Assembly (NCBI RefSeq): GCF_046557915.1
Contig: NZ_JBHEBG010000004.1
Span: 440,634-504,633, forward strand
Reading direction: 5' to 3'
Origin: JBHEBG01 sp046557915
GTDB lineage: Bacteria > Bacteroidota > Bacteroidia > Flavobacteriales > Flavobacteriaceae
Length of the DNA: 64,000 nt
This document shows, piece by piece, positions 1 to 8,287 of the stretch (position 1 is the stretch's first letter; each line of letters starts with the position of its first letter). The translations under genes and the position numbers were made by a program. The notes below the pieces were generated by a model, which was given only the letters and a program-made list of their open reading frames with translations, did not search any database and was not told the DNA's origin.

Positions 1-592
1 TGAAGACAAACAGCGTGAGCTTTGTACTTATCCCGAACATAATTATAATGGTGAAGAGGATGGTCAGTGGTTCTCTTACGATCAACTCTAGAACGGACAG
101 GAAAGAATGCTGAATTTCCAAAACATCAGAAGTAATGCGGGCAATTACATCTCCTTTGCGTTTTTCGGAGTAGTAACTAATGGGCAATTCAACCACCTTG
201 CGGTACATGTTGTTCCGGATGTCCTTTAAGACTCCGTTTCTAAGAAAGGTAATAAAGTACATGGCCAAATAGTTGAACACGTTTTTAAGGAGAAACAATA
301 CCAATACCAGGCCAATGACCAAGACCAACCCTTTCATTTCGTCATCTCCAGAATAAATAGTAACCCTATAATTCATATAATCTTGGAGATAGTCCTTTAA
401 ATATCTTATTCCTGTGTAATTGGGTGCTTCGAGTACTTTTTCATCTTGTTTAAACAACACATCCAACATGGGGATGAGGGCCGCAAAGGACAATGCACTG
501 AAAAGGGCATAAAGGATATTGAAAAAAATGTTTAGGTAACCGTATTTGCTATATGGTTTCGCAAAGCGAAGGATTTTCTTAAAATATTCCAT
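1..592 (-). CDS. ABC exporter, MsbA-like, N-terminal part (cut by window edge)
   Basis: Reading from the ATG at 592 leftward, the frame stays open to base 1, giving about 197 residues. They begin MEYFKKILRFAKPYSKYGY and contain two strongly hydrophobic stretches near residues 22-45 and 90-115. A region follows with RNGVLKDIRNNMYRKVVELP and YYSEKRKGDVIARITSD, which is the coupling-helix part of type I ABC exporter membrane domains (MsbA/lipid A or multidrug exporter family). The nucleotide-binding domain lies outside the window. The ATG overlaps the TAA of the upstream phosphohexomutase by one base (TAATG), so translation is probably coupled. Such proteins are inner-membrane half-transporters that work as homodimers and flip lipids or drugs; the substrate cannot be read here. 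Family call is firm, exact role is not. Confidence 0.85.
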   Translation of the reverse strand, partial: MEYFKKILRFAKPYSKYGYLNIFFNILYALFSALSFAALIPMLDVLFKQDEKVLEAPNYTGIRYLKDYLQDYMNYRVTIYSGDDEMKGLVLVIGLVLVLFLLKNVFNYLAMYFITFLRNGVLKDIRNNMYRKVVELPISYYSEKRKGDVIARITSDVLEIQHSFLSVLELIVREPLTILFTIIIMFGISTKLTLFVF

Positions 593-2301
593 TAATGCAG
601 TTTCAACTCGGTGAGTATCCGAGTTATTTTATCGTCCAAATCTTTTTCGACCAATTTAAAATCCTCGGCCTTGTTTAGCGGCGCGTTTATGCTGAAGTAA
701 AATTTTATCTTAGGCTCTGTGCCACTTGGGCGTGCTGCCATCCGTGTTCCGTCCTCCGCAGTATAAATAAGTACGTTAGATTGTGGTATGTTTATTTTTT
801 CAGTCTTTCCGGTCAGTATGTTTTTCGCTACGGAGGTGTTATAGTCGTGGATCCAAACTACTTTGGAACCGTCTATGGTTTTAACAGGATTCTCCCTAAA
901 GTCTACCATCATTTGCTTTATCTCCTCGGCCCCGCTCATTCCTTTTTTGGTTAGGGAGACCAACTTTTCTTTGTAGAAACCGCAATCTACATAACAGTTT
1001 ATGAGGTCTTCATAAAAAGATCCTCCCATGGCCTTTGCGCTAGATCCTATTTCGCAGGCTAGTAGGGTAGCGGTAACCGCATCTTTGTCCCTTACAAAAT
1101 CGCCTACCATAAAGCCAAAACTTTCCTCGCCCCCACCTACAAAATCTTGTTGTGGAAAATCCTTTATCATTTTGGCAATCCATTTAAATCCGGTCAAGGC
1201 TGTTTTGCATTCCACTTTGTAGATCTCGGCCAGTTTGTCCATCATAGGAGTGGAAACAATGGTAGAGGCTATGTATTCGTTTCCTTTCATTCCTTTCTCC
1301 TGTCTTCTGTCCAACAAAAATTTGGTCATAAGGATCATGGTCTGATTACCGTTCAGAAGCTCCATATTCCCTTCCAGGTTCCTTACGGCTATACCTAATC
1401 GATCACTATCGGGGTCCGTACCTACAACCATATCCGCTCCAATTTCCTCGGCTTTTTTAATGGCCAAGGTCAGTGCCTCTGGTTCTTCGGGATTTGGGGA
1501 TACAACTGTGGGGAAATTTCCATCGGGCTCGGCTTGTTCTTCTATAATAGTTACGTTGGCATATCCGGCACGTTTTAGAACCTCTGGAATAGCGGTAATG
1601 GAGGTGCCGTGTAATGAGGTGAAAACAATTTTGAAGTTATCCTTTCCCTGTGATCCGAAGTCTCCATTGGCCACGGAAGCGTTAATAAAAGCTTCGTCCA
1701 CATCCTTATCAATCAGTTCTATGAGCGTTTCATCAGCATTAAATTTAACATCTTCAAAAGTAAGGCGGTCTATCTCATCAATGATTGCATTGTCTTGAGG
1801 AGGTACAATCTGTCCGCCATCTGTCCAATACACCTTATAACCGTTATATTCTGGAGGATTATGCGATGCTGTTAATACAATACCTGCATGGCAGCCCAAG
1901 TGCCTTACAGCGAAGGAAAGCTCCGGTGTTGTGCGTAGTTCCGAAAACAAATACACTTTAATATTGTTTGCGGCAAAAACATCGGCTACAGTTTTGGCCA
2001 ACGTATCACTATTATGACGGCAGTCGTAAGCTATGACTACTTTTATTGCTTCTGTCGAATATACTTTTTTTAAGTAATTGCTAAGTCCCTGAGTGTTTTT
2101 CCCCAAGGTATATTTGTTTATTCTATTGGTGCCAGCGCCCATTATGCCCCGCATGCCACCTGTGCCAAATTCTAAATCACGATAAAACCGATCCTTAATT
2201 TCCTCGGGATCCTTCTCCAGGAGCTGTTGTACTTCTTTTTTAGTTTCAGAATCGAAAAAATCGGTCAGCCAACTCTTGGCGGTATTTACAATAGGATCCA
2301 T
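592..2301 (-). CDS. Phospho-sugar mutase (phosphoglucomutase/phosphomannomutase family)
   Basis: A 569-residue alpha-D-phosphohexomutase, the length usual for the long PgcA-type branch. All four active-site blocks are visible: the phosphoserine loop TASHNPP with Ser146; the metal loop TDPDSDRLG near residue 297; the sugar loop GGEESFGF near 390; and the phosphate-binding loop RPSGTEPKIKFY near 525. It interconverts hexose 1- and 6-phosphates (glucose and/or mannose) in the cytoplasm and feeds nucleotide-sugar synthesis. It is third in a minus-strand run with a DUF4199 membrane protein and a GT2 glycosyltransferase upstream (32 bases) and an ABC exporter downstream (one-base overlap). That context fits envelope glycan or glycolipid synthesis. 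Glucose versus mannose specificity cannot be decided from motifs. Confidence 0.93.
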   Translation of the reverse strand: MDPIVNTAKSWLTDFFDSETKKEVQQLLEKDPEEIKDRFYRDLEFGTGGMRGIMGAGTNRINKYTLGKNTQGLSNYLKKVYSTEAIKVVIAYDCRHNSDTLAKTVADVFAANNIKVYLFSELRTTPELSFAVRHLGCHAGIVLTASHNPPEYNGYKVYWTDGGQIVPPQDNAIIDEIDRLTFEDVKFNADETLIELIDKDVDEAFINASVANGDFGSQGKDNFKIVFTSLHGTSITAIPEVLKRAGYANVTIIEEQAEPDGNFPTVVSPNPEEPEALTLAIKKAEEIGADMVVGTDPDSDRLGIAVRNLEGNMELLNGNQTMILMTKFLLDRRQEKGMKGNEYIASTIVSTPMMDKLAEIYKVECKTALTGFKWIAKMIKDFPQQDFVGGGEESFGFMVGDFVRDKDAVTATLLACEIGSSAKAMGGSFYEDLINCYVDCGFYKEKLVSLTKKGMSGAEEIKQMMVDFRENPVKTIDGSKVVWIHDYNTSVAKNILTGKTEKINIPQSNVLIYTAEDGTRMAARPSGTEPKIKFYFSINAPLNKAEDFKLVEKDLDDKITRILTELKLH

Positions 2302-2333
2302 ATACGTTTGGAGATTTATTTAACACTTCAAAA

Positions 2334-3308
2334 TTACGAAGAATATTGGTTTTCTTTTGGTCTTAGATTTAATTCCTCGGAAATAGTATAGCGTGTTTCA
2401 TTTTTTCGCGACCGTACCATAATTTCACCTAAAAAACCTGCCAAAAAGAGCTGGGTACCAATTATCATGGAAGTTAGAGAGATAAAAAATTGGGGGCGGT
2501 CTGTTATAAGTCTACCCGTTGGGTGAATAAATAGTTTGTCGATCCCTAAATACAGCGCAAACCCCAAACCTATTAAAAACATAACTACACCCAAGGCACC
2601 AAAGAGATGCATTGGCCGCCTACCGAATTTGGAAACGAACCATATGGTTATTAAATCTAAAAAGCCATTTATGAAACGTTCCATACCAAATTTAGTTTTA
2701 CCGTATTTTCTTGCTTGGTGCTGTACCACTTTCTCGTCTATTTTAGAAAAGCCGGCGCTTTTGGCCAGTACTGGTATGTAGCGATGCATTTCGCCCGATA
2801 CTTCAATGGTCTTCACCACCTCTTTTTTGAAAGCCTTTAGGCCACAGTTAAAATCGTGCAGTTTTACACCAGATGTTCTGCGAGCCGCCCAATTGAATAG
2901 TTTGGAGGGGAGGTTTTTACTGATTACGGAATCGTACCGCTTTTTCTTCCATCCAGAGATTAGATCGTAATTTTCCTTGGAGATGAGCCTGTACAATTCC
3001 GGAATTTCCTCGGGGTTGTCCTGCAAGTCGGCATCCATGGTTATCACCACATCTCCATTGGCAGCTTTAAAACCTGCATGCAATGCCTGCGATTTCCCAA
3101 AATTCTTTAGAAACCTAATACCCTTAACCTGGGGATTGGTTTCCGAAAGGGAGGTTATTATTTCCCAAGAACCGTCGTTGCTACCGTCGTCTATAAAAAG
3201 GATTTCATATAAAAAACCGTTGGACTGCATCACTTTTACAATCCAATCGTGCAGCTCTTCTATGGATTCTTCTTCGTTGAGCAGCGGAATAACTATGGAC
3301 AAATTCAT
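2334..3308 (-). CDS. GT2 family glycosyltransferase, polyprenyl-phosphate type
   Basis: A 324-residue protein with an N-terminal GT-A fold: LSIVIPLLNEEESI at the start, FIDDGSNDGSW near residue 40, and MDADLQDNPEEIP near 92, which holds the nucleotide-sugar/metal DxD-type motif. Two hydrophobic segments follow at about residues 232-255 and 272-297. This is the arrangement of the DPM1/GtrB/ArnC-like group, which moves a sugar from a nucleotide donor to undecaprenyl phosphate on the cytoplasmic face of the inner membrane. It lies between a DUF4199 gene (42 bases upstream) and the phosphohexomutase (32 bases downstream) on the same strand, so co-transcription is likely. The transferred sugar is unknown. 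Confidence 0.92.
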   Translation of the reverse strand: MNLSIVIPLLNEEESIEELHDWIVKVMQSNGFLYEILFIDDGSNDGSWEIITSLSETNPQVKGIRFLKNFGKSQALHAGFKAANGDVVITMDADLQDNPEEIPELYRLISKENYDLISGWKKKRYDSVISKNLPSKLFNWAARRTSGVKLHDFNCGLKAFKKEVVKTIEVSGEMHRYIPVLAKSAGFSKIDEKVVQHQARKYGKTKFGMERFINGFLDLITIWFVSKFGRRPMHLFGALGVVMFLIGLGFALYLGIDKLFIHPTGRLITDRPQFFISLTSMIIGTQLFLAGFLGEIMVRSRKNETRYTISEELNLRPKENQYSS

Positions 3309-3350
3309 TGAATACTTTTGGGAAATCTATTCAAAAGTACAAATTTACTA

Positions 3351-3869
3351 TCAATAAGCGGGCTTTTGCTTTTTCATGAATAGGCCCGTTACCAATGCAA
3401 TGATCAACCCTAGAATTATATTGATAATCAGGTAAAAAGGATATCCCATCCAAAAGAATTTTAGGCTCATCTCTTTCTGCTGTTGTATGGCCTCTGCCGA
3501 CAACTCTCCGGAAGCTTCTACCTCTGCCATGCGATAATCAATGGTTTTCTGGGCAAAATCCGGATCTATGAAGTTAGAAAGAATCAAAGAATAAATTACC
3601 CCAATAATAGCGGCAACTAGGGCGATACCGGCACCCAATTTAAGTGCCTCGCTAAGTGTTAGGAAACCTCCATTGGCTTTTTTATAGCTAAAAATACCCC
3701 ATACAATTACAGCTACCATCATGGTAATGCCTATGATGGTATTGGAAATCTCTTGTGTGTAATGGGCATCCATGGTATACAACATTATGCCAAAGGCAAC
3801 TCCAAGTGCCCCTAGAATAAGTCCGTAGTTCAGTGAAAATTTTCCTGTTTTGGGTTGGTTTTCTTCCAT
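3351..3869 (-). CDS. DUF4199 family membrane protein
   Basis: A 172-residue protein with four hydrophobic segments, at about residues 14-30, 41-60, 76-98 and 140-165. Between the last two is a charged linker rich in Glu and Gln. Sequence character and the pairing with a GT2 glycosyltransferase match the Bacteroidota family DUF4199 as I know it. No catalytic motif is visible and the function is unknown. It is the first gene of the minus-strand run that continues into the glycosyltransferase, phosphohexomutase and ABC exporter, so a supporting role in envelope sugar metabolism is possible, but this is inference from position only. Confidence 0.8.
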   Translation of the reverse strand: MEENQPKTGKFSLNYGLILGALGVAFGIMLYTMDAHYTQEISNTIIGITMMVAVIVWGIFSYKKANGGFLTLSEALKLGAGIALVAAIIGVIYSLILSNFIDPDFAQKTIDYRMAEVEASGELSAEAIQQQKEMSLKFFWMGYPFYLIINIILGLIIALVTGLFMKKQKPAY

Positions 3870-3969
3870 TTTAAGAATTGTTTATAGGTTTTATATAGAT
3901 TAGTTGCTCCGCACAGACTTTTGTTACATTTAAAAATACGATTTTCTTTGCCTTTTTTAAGAATTAAAA

Positions 3970-3999
3970 TTGTTGTTTTGAGAAAAATAAGTAAATTTG
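3970..3999 (+). promoter_or_regulatory. Housekeeping promoter of the L31 gene
   Basis: TTG at 3970-3972, a 19-base spacer and TAAATTTG at 3992-3999 match the Bacteroidota primary-sigma consensus (TTG, about 19-20 bases, TAnnTTTG). Transcription would start near 4005, leaving a leader of about 30 bases before the ATG at 4037. Confidence 0.75.
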
Positions 4000-4036
4000 C
4001 ACCTCTAAAATCTAGAAGACGTAAAGATTAGTTAAG

Positions 4037-4294
4037 ATGAGAAAAGACATACATCCGGAGAATTATAGAATGGTAGCCTTTAAAGACATGTCCAATGACG
4101 ATGTTTTTATCACCAAGTCTACCGCAGATACTAAAGAGACTTTGGAAGTGGATGGCGTTGAGTATCCTTTAGTGAAATTGGAAATTTCCAGAACATCACA
4201 TCCTTTCTACACCGGAAAATCCAAATTGATCGATACAGCAGGGCGTATTGATAAGTTCAAGAATAAGTACAAAAAATTTAAGAAAGAGGAATAA
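4037..4294 (+). CDS. rpmE2: 50S ribosomal protein L31 type B
   Basis: An 85-residue protein starting MRKDIHPENYRMVAFKDMS and containing SRTSHPFYTGKSKLIDTAGR and a basic C-terminus (FKNKYKKF), which is diagnostic for L31. It has no cysteines, so it is the zinc-independent type B form rather than the CxxC-bearing zinc form. It sits in the large subunit near the inter-subunit bridge. It is a single-gene unit with its own promoter (3970-3999) and an intrinsic terminator 26 bases after the stop. Confidence 0.96.
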   Translation: MRKDIHPENYRMVAFKDMSNDDVFITKSTADTKETLEVDGVEYPLVKLEISRTSHPFYTGKSKLIDTAGRIDKFKNKYKKFKKEE

Positions 4295-4320
4295 AATTCT
4301 TTTCTGCAATATAAAGTTAC

Positions 4321-4353
4321 GCCCCCGATAGCATCGGGGGCGTATTTTTTTTA
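4321..4353 (+). terminator. Intrinsic terminator after L31
   Basis: A perfect 9-bp stem GCCCCCGAT / ATCGGGGGC around the loop AGC (4321-4341), followed within four bases by a run of T (4345-4353). It separates the L31 gene from the GlmU-like gene. Confidence 0.93.
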
Positions 4354-4374
4354 ATTTTATTCAAAATCCAACCA

Positions 4375-5559
4375 ATGAACTACATTCTTTTTGACGGACC
4401 AGTTAGAAAAGCCCTATTGCCCCTTACCTATACGAGACCTGTAGCCGAAATTAGAATAGGAATACTGACCATTCGCGAAAAATGGGAAAAATACTTGGGG
4501 TATACCACTACTTCGCTAACGGAGGAATATCTTTCGGAAAAGTATCCTATGGTAGAGATGGAACGCAACATAATGATCAATGCCTCTTTTTTACCTAATC
4601 CAACTTTAGTCCGTGCCGTAAAGGCACTAAAAGAAAGGGAAGCCATTTTTTATGGCGAGGAAGTTATTGCCTTTTTCTCTTTGGAGACTCAGGAAAATAT
4701 AGATTTTGAAGACTATAAATGTATTGAGTTTGAAGAAGATGTTCTTCGGATTCAACATACTTGGGATATCTTTTCCAAAAATGGGGAAGCGCTTCAAGCA
4801 GATTTTGATCTTATCACTAAGGATAGGAAAAGCGCCGCAATTTCTAAAACCAATACGGTATTGAACCCTCAAAACATTTTTTTGGAAGAGGGGGCAAAGG
4901 TAGAGTGCAGTATCCTTAACGCAAATGAAGGGCCAATATATATTGGCAAGGATGCAGAGGTTTTGGAAGGTAATATGATTAGGGGCGGATTTGCACTTTG
5001 TGAAAAGGCCGTGGTAAAAATGGGTGCTAAAATTTATGGCCCTACCACAGTAGGACCCCGTGGCAAGGTATGCGGTGAGATAAACAATTCGGTGATCTTT
5101 GCCAACTCCAGTAAGGGGCACGATGGATATCTTGGGAACTCTGTTTTAGGCGAGTGGTGTAATATTGGGGCGGACACCAATAATTCCAATCTTAAGAATA
5201 ACTTCGATCAGGTGCGCCTTTGGAGTTATGAAACCGAAGGTTTTGCACGGACCGGACTCCAATTTTGCGGTTTAATCATGGGCGATCATAGCAAATGTGG
5301 CATTAATACAATGTTCAATACAGGTACAGTGGTAGGTGTTAACGCCAATATTTTTGGAAGCGGCTTTCCAAGAAATTTTATTCCTAGCTTTAGTTGGGGA
5401 GGAGCAGCTGGTTTTACTACTTACCTTCCAAAAAAAGCGTTTGAAGCGGCAAAGGTAATGATGGCACGCCGAAAAGCGGAGTTTAACGAAGAAGAAGCTT
5501 CTATATTGAACCACGTTTTTGAAGAAACAAAAAAATGGCGTAAAAGTTACCATAGCTAA
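4375..5559 (+). CDS. GlmU-like sugar nucleotidyltransferase / acetyltransferase
   Basis: A 394-residue protein starting MNYILFDGPVRKALLPLTYT. The N-terminal half lacks the canonical GxGTRM loop but has the RPVAEIRIGILTIREKW block of the Bacteroidota GlmU-family proteins. The C-terminal half, from about residue 165, is a left-handed beta-helix acyltransferase with hexapeptide-like repeats (GPIYIGKDAEVLEGNMIRGG, IYGPTTVGPRG, GEWCNIGADTNNSNL, HSKCGINTMFNTGTVVG). The family is thought to make UDP-GlcNAc from glucosamine 1-phosphate for peptidoglycan and lipopolysaccharide in the cytoplasm. It starts 21 bases after the L31 terminator and is followed by mtaB. The two-step activity is taken from the family assignment; substrate residues were not verified. 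Confidence 0.85.
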   Translation: MNYILFDGPVRKALLPLTYTRPVAEIRIGILTIREKWEKYLGYTTTSLTEEYLSEKYPMVEMERNIMINASFLPNPTLVRAVKALKEREAIFYGEEVIAFFSLETQENIDFEDYKCIEFEEDVLRIQHTWDIFSKNGEALQADFDLITKDRKSAAISKTNTVLNPQNIFLEEGAKVECSILNANEGPIYIGKDAEVLEGNMIRGGFALCEKAVVKMGAKIYGPTTVGPRGKVCGEINNSVIFANSSKGHDGYLGNSVLGEWCNIGADTNNSNLKNNFDQVRLWSYETEGFARTGLQFCGLIMGDHSKCGINTMFNTGTVVGVNANIFGSGFPRNFIPSFSWGGAAGFTTYLPKKAFEAAKVMMARRKAEFNEEEASILNHVFEETKKWRKSYHS

Positions 5560-5603
5560 ATTAACGGAACTATCCATTTCTTTATACTTAGCGCATAAGT
5601 TGG

Positions 5604-5611
5604 TATATTTG
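5604..5611 (+). promoter_or_regulatory. Promoter -7 box of mtaB
   Basis: TATATTTG at 5604-5611 is an exact match to the Bacteroidota -7 element TAnnTTTG, 28 bases before the mtaB ATG. No clear TTG lies at the ideal -33 spacing. Confidence 0.6.
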
Positions 5612-5639
5612 CAATCCAAAAAAATCAGCATCGAATTCC

Positions 5640-6968
5640 ATGGAAAGGAAAGTAGCATTTTATACTTTGGGATGTAAACTTAATTTTTCCGAAACCTCTA
5701 CTATAGCCAGGGGCTTTCAGGAAGATGGGTATTTGCGTGTGGATTTTTCGGAGCCGGCGGATATGTACGTCATCAATACTTGTTCGGTCACAGAAAATGC
5801 AGACAAACGTTTTAAGACCATTGTTAAGCAAGCGCAAAAAACCAATCCAAAGGCCTTTATTGCAGCCATTGGTTGTTATGCCCAACTAAAGCCAGAGCAA
5901 CTGGCATCGGTAGATGGGGTAGACCTTGTGTTGGGAGCCACGGAAAAGTTTAAGATTGCCGATTATATTAATGATCTATCCAAAAACGACTTTGGAGAAG
6001 TGCATTCCTGTGAAATTGGGGAGGCAGACTTTTATGTGGGTAGCTATGCCATTGGCGATAGGACCAGGGCTTTTTTGAAAGTACAGGACGGATGCGATTA
6101 CAAATGTACTTATTGTACCATTCCCTTGGCCCGGGGTATATCGCGTAGCGATAGTCTAGAAAATGTATTGAAAAATGCATCGGAAATAGCTGAGCAAGGC
6201 ATCAAGGAAATTGTGCTCACAGGCGTCAATATAGGAGATTATGGAAAGGGTGAGTTTGGCGACAAAAAGCACGAGCACACTTTTTTGGACCTTGTTAAGG
6301 CTCTGGACAAAAAACAAGGTATTCATCGGCTACGTATTTCTTCCATAGAACCCAATCTACTGAAGGATGAAACCATAGACTTCGTTACCCGTAGCAATTC
6401 TTTTGTACCGCATTTTCATATACCCTTGCAAAGCGGAAGTAATACCATTCTAAAATTGATGCGCAGACGTTATCAAAAAGAGGTATACGTAGATCGCGTT
6501 AATAGAATAAAAGAAAGGATGCCCCATGCCTGTATAGGCGTAGACGTCATTGTTGGCTTTCCGGGGGAGACCGAGGAACATTTTTTGGAGACCTACCATT
6601 TCCTTAATACGTTGGATATTTCTTATCTACACGTGTTTACCTATTCTGAACGAGACAATACAGTAGCGGCTTCCATGGAGGGTGTAGTATCTAAAAAAGT
6701 AAGGAACAAGCGGAGCAGAATGCTCAGGGGCCTGTCCGTAAAAAAACGAAGGGCCTTTTATGAAAGTCAGTTGGGAAGTGAAAGAACCGTACTTTTTGAA
6801 GGGGAGAACAAACAAGGGTTTATACAAGGATTTACAGAGAATTATGTTAAGGTAAAAACTCCTTGGAATCCGGAATTGGTAAACACCTTACAAAAAGTAG
6901 TGCTTACCGAAATTGCTGAAGACGGCTTGGTTAGGATGCAATTCTCGACAGATAGGGTAATGGCATAA
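5640..6968 (+). CDS. mtaB: tRNA t6A37 methylthiotransferase MtaB
   Basis: A 442-residue radical-SAM methylthiotransferase. The N-terminal UPF0004 domain has cysteines in FYTLGCKLNFSE, NTCSVTENAD and AIGCYAQL that hold the auxiliary 4Fe-4S cluster. The radical-SAM motif is DGCDYKCTYCTIPLARG near residue 147 (CxxxCxxC), followed by LTGVNIGDYG and the C-terminal TRAM-type region. The TLGCKLN and VNIGDYG signatures separate MtaB (threonylcarbamoyl-adenosine 37, giving ms2t6A in tRNAs reading ANN codons) from MiaB and RimO. It has its own -7 box and ends in a hairpin shared with the convergent GNAT gene. Confidence 0.94.
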   Translation: MERKVAFYTLGCKLNFSETSTIARGFQEDGYLRVDFSEPADMYVINTCSVTENADKRFKTIVKQAQKTNPKAFIAAIGCYAQLKPEQLASVDGVDLVLGATEKFKIADYINDLSKNDFGEVHSCEIGEADFYVGSYAIGDRTRAFLKVQDGCDYKCTYCTIPLARGISRSDSLENVLKNASEIAEQGIKEIVLTGVNIGDYGKGEFGDKKHEHTFLDLVKALDKKQGIHRLRISSIEPNLLKDETIDFVTRSNSFVPHFHIPLQSGSNTILKLMRRRYQKEVYVDRVNRIKERMPHACIGVDVIVGFPGETEEHFLETYHFLNTLDISYLHVFTYSERDNTVAASMEGVVSKKVRNKRSRMLRGLSVKKRRAFYESQLGSERTVLFEGENKQGFIQGFTENYVKVKTPWNPELVNTLQKVVLTEIAEDGLVRMQFSTDRVMA

Positions 6969-6970
6969 AA

Positions 6971-6993
6971 AAACCTCTCGAGTGGAGAGGTTT
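6971..6993. terminator. Bidirectional terminator between mtaB and the GNAT gene
   Basis: Stem AACCTCTC / GAGAGGTT (within 6972-6992) with A residues on the left and T residues on the right, so it can serve both converging genes. It starts three bases after the mtaB stop and lies eight bases from the stop of the opposite gene. Confidence 0.8.
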
Positions 6994-7000
6994 GAAGAAG

Positions 7001-7294
7001 TTAGATGCGTATGCCTACCGGTAACATTTCTTTGTATTGCCGGTTTTTTCTTAAAAACCCTGCAATTTGCGGACTGGTAGGAACCACTCGAAGATTTTTC
7101 TCTTGTATGTGGTTAAGCACACCTTTGATAAAATCCTCTTTAAAATTTTCTTTTACAATCTCTTCAGGAATAACCAACTTGGTTAGAAAAACTTTACGTT
7201 CTTGTGATGAGTACTCAATCTTGGCTAAATGACCATCCATTCTAGTTTCAAATTGGCGTAAGAAACTATTATCCTTAATTTCTACTTCATTCAT
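7001..7294 (-). CDS. Small GNAT-like acetyltransferase (CG/YjdJ type)
   Basis: A 97-residue protein. The pattern RMDGHLAKIEYSSQ, VFLTKLVIPEE, GVLNHIQEKNLRVVPTSPQI and AGFLRKNRQY follows the short Gcn5-related domain of the Acetyltransf_CG family. In these proteins a central strand, a CoA-binding helix and the VxPxCP-like segment are kept; here the usual Cys is Ser (VPTSPQ). Members may acetylate small molecules or proteins, but substrates are not known. It is a single minus-strand gene convergent with mtaB across a shared terminator. Family call is moderate; the activity is uncertain because the Cys is missing. Confidence 0.75.
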   Translation of the reverse strand: MNEVEIKDNSFLRQFETRMDGHLAKIEYSSQERKVFLTKLVIPEEIVKENFKEDFIKGVLNHIQEKNLRVVPTSPQIAGFLRKNRQYKEMLPVGIRI

Positions 7295-7465
7295 ATAGTT
7301 TGATTTTTAATTTTGATTGGTCTTAAAACTACAACGTTCTCAAATTGTAATTTAAAATCACTGGTTGGATTAAGTTATTATTTCTTCGGGGTTAAATTTT
7401 GGTTAGGACAGCAAAAGTACTAAAAAAAATGGTAATTTCCTATTTTTACGGAGAGTTAACACAAC

Positions 7466-8128
7466 ATGACCATTAACAAAATACACGTTTACTTTATGCC
7501 GGGAATGGCTGCAAATTCTACAATTTTCAGCAATATCTCCTTACCGAAAAAACAGTTTGAACAGCATTTTCTGGATTGGTTTGTTCCCGAAAAAGGAGCA
7601 ACATTACAGGAATATGCTTTGGCAATGAGCAAAAGAATAGTACACAAAAATCCAGTTTTGGTAGGTGTTTCCTTTGGGGGCATGTTGGTACAGGAAATAG
7701 CAAAACACATCGAGGTAAAAAAAGTGGTTATCGTATCTAGCGTAAAAACAAAATCCGAATTACCAAAACGTATGATTTTTGCCAGATATACCAAAATCCA
7801 CAAATTACTTCCCACGGGTTTGGTAAACAATGTGGAATTGTTGGCCAAATACGCATTTGGGGAGACGGTAACAAAAAGATTGGAACTTTACGAACAATAT
7901 CTTTCCATAAGGGACAAGTACTACATAGATTGGTCCATAGATCAAATAGTTAATTGGGAACCAAAAGAATCCCCGTCCAATTTGGTGCACATCCATGGCG
8001 AAAAGGACGCAGTGTTTCCCAAGGTCAACATTAAAAACTGTATTACCGTTAAAAACGGTACCCATGCCATGATCATTCATAGATTTAAATGGTTTAATGA
8101 ACATTTGCCTGCAATTATATTGGAATAA
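7466..8128 (+). CDS. Alpha/beta hydrolase
   Basis: A 220-residue soluble protein with the alpha/beta-hydrolase layout: HVYFMPGMAANSTIF for the first strand and oxyanion loop, the nucleophile elbow GVSFGG with Ser69, a likely acid Asp in HIHGEKDAVFP, and the catalytic His in NGTHAMIIH near the end. There is no signal peptide, so it is cytoplasmic. A TATTTTTA sequence at 7441-7448 could be a -7 box with the final G replaced, 17 bases before the ATG. The substrate cannot be inferred. The neighbours (a GNAT gene and a lytic transglycosylase) give no pathway hint. Confidence 0.85.
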   Translation: MTINKIHVYFMPGMAANSTIFSNISLPKKQFEQHFLDWFVPEKGATLQEYALAMSKRIVHKNPVLVGVSFGGMLVQEIAKHIEVKKVVIVSSVKTKSELPKRMIFARYTKIHKLLPTGLVNNVELLAKYAFGETVTKRLELYEQYLSIRDKYYIDWSIDQIVNWEPKESPSNLVHIHGEKDAVFPKVNIKNCITVKNGTHAMIIHRFKWFNEHLPAIILE

Positions 8129-8275
8129 ATGAGTTATTTATTTCAAAGAAATAGAAGATTGGTCTAGATATCCTATTACAATTAAGAAGTTTTTTTCCGC
8201 TAAATAATGGGCAATACCATTGTTAATTGTGAAAACGGGAAAGCTGTCAAAGATATTTTTAAATTATTTCTTCAG

Positions 8276-8283
8276 TATATTTG
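8276..8283 (+). promoter_or_regulatory. Promoter -7 box of the lytic transglycosylase gene
   Basis: TATATTTG at 8276-8283 is an exact TAnnTTTG element. It ends only four bases before the first ATG (8288), so transcription would begin at or near that codon. This bears on start choice (see the gene). Confidence 0.6.
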
Positions 8284-8287
8284 AACT

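Noticed and set aside
4627..5121. Open frame of 164 codons on the minus strand inside the GlmU-like gene
   Set aside because: It is antisense to a well-conserved gene, its product has no family pattern and no promoter or spacing fits.
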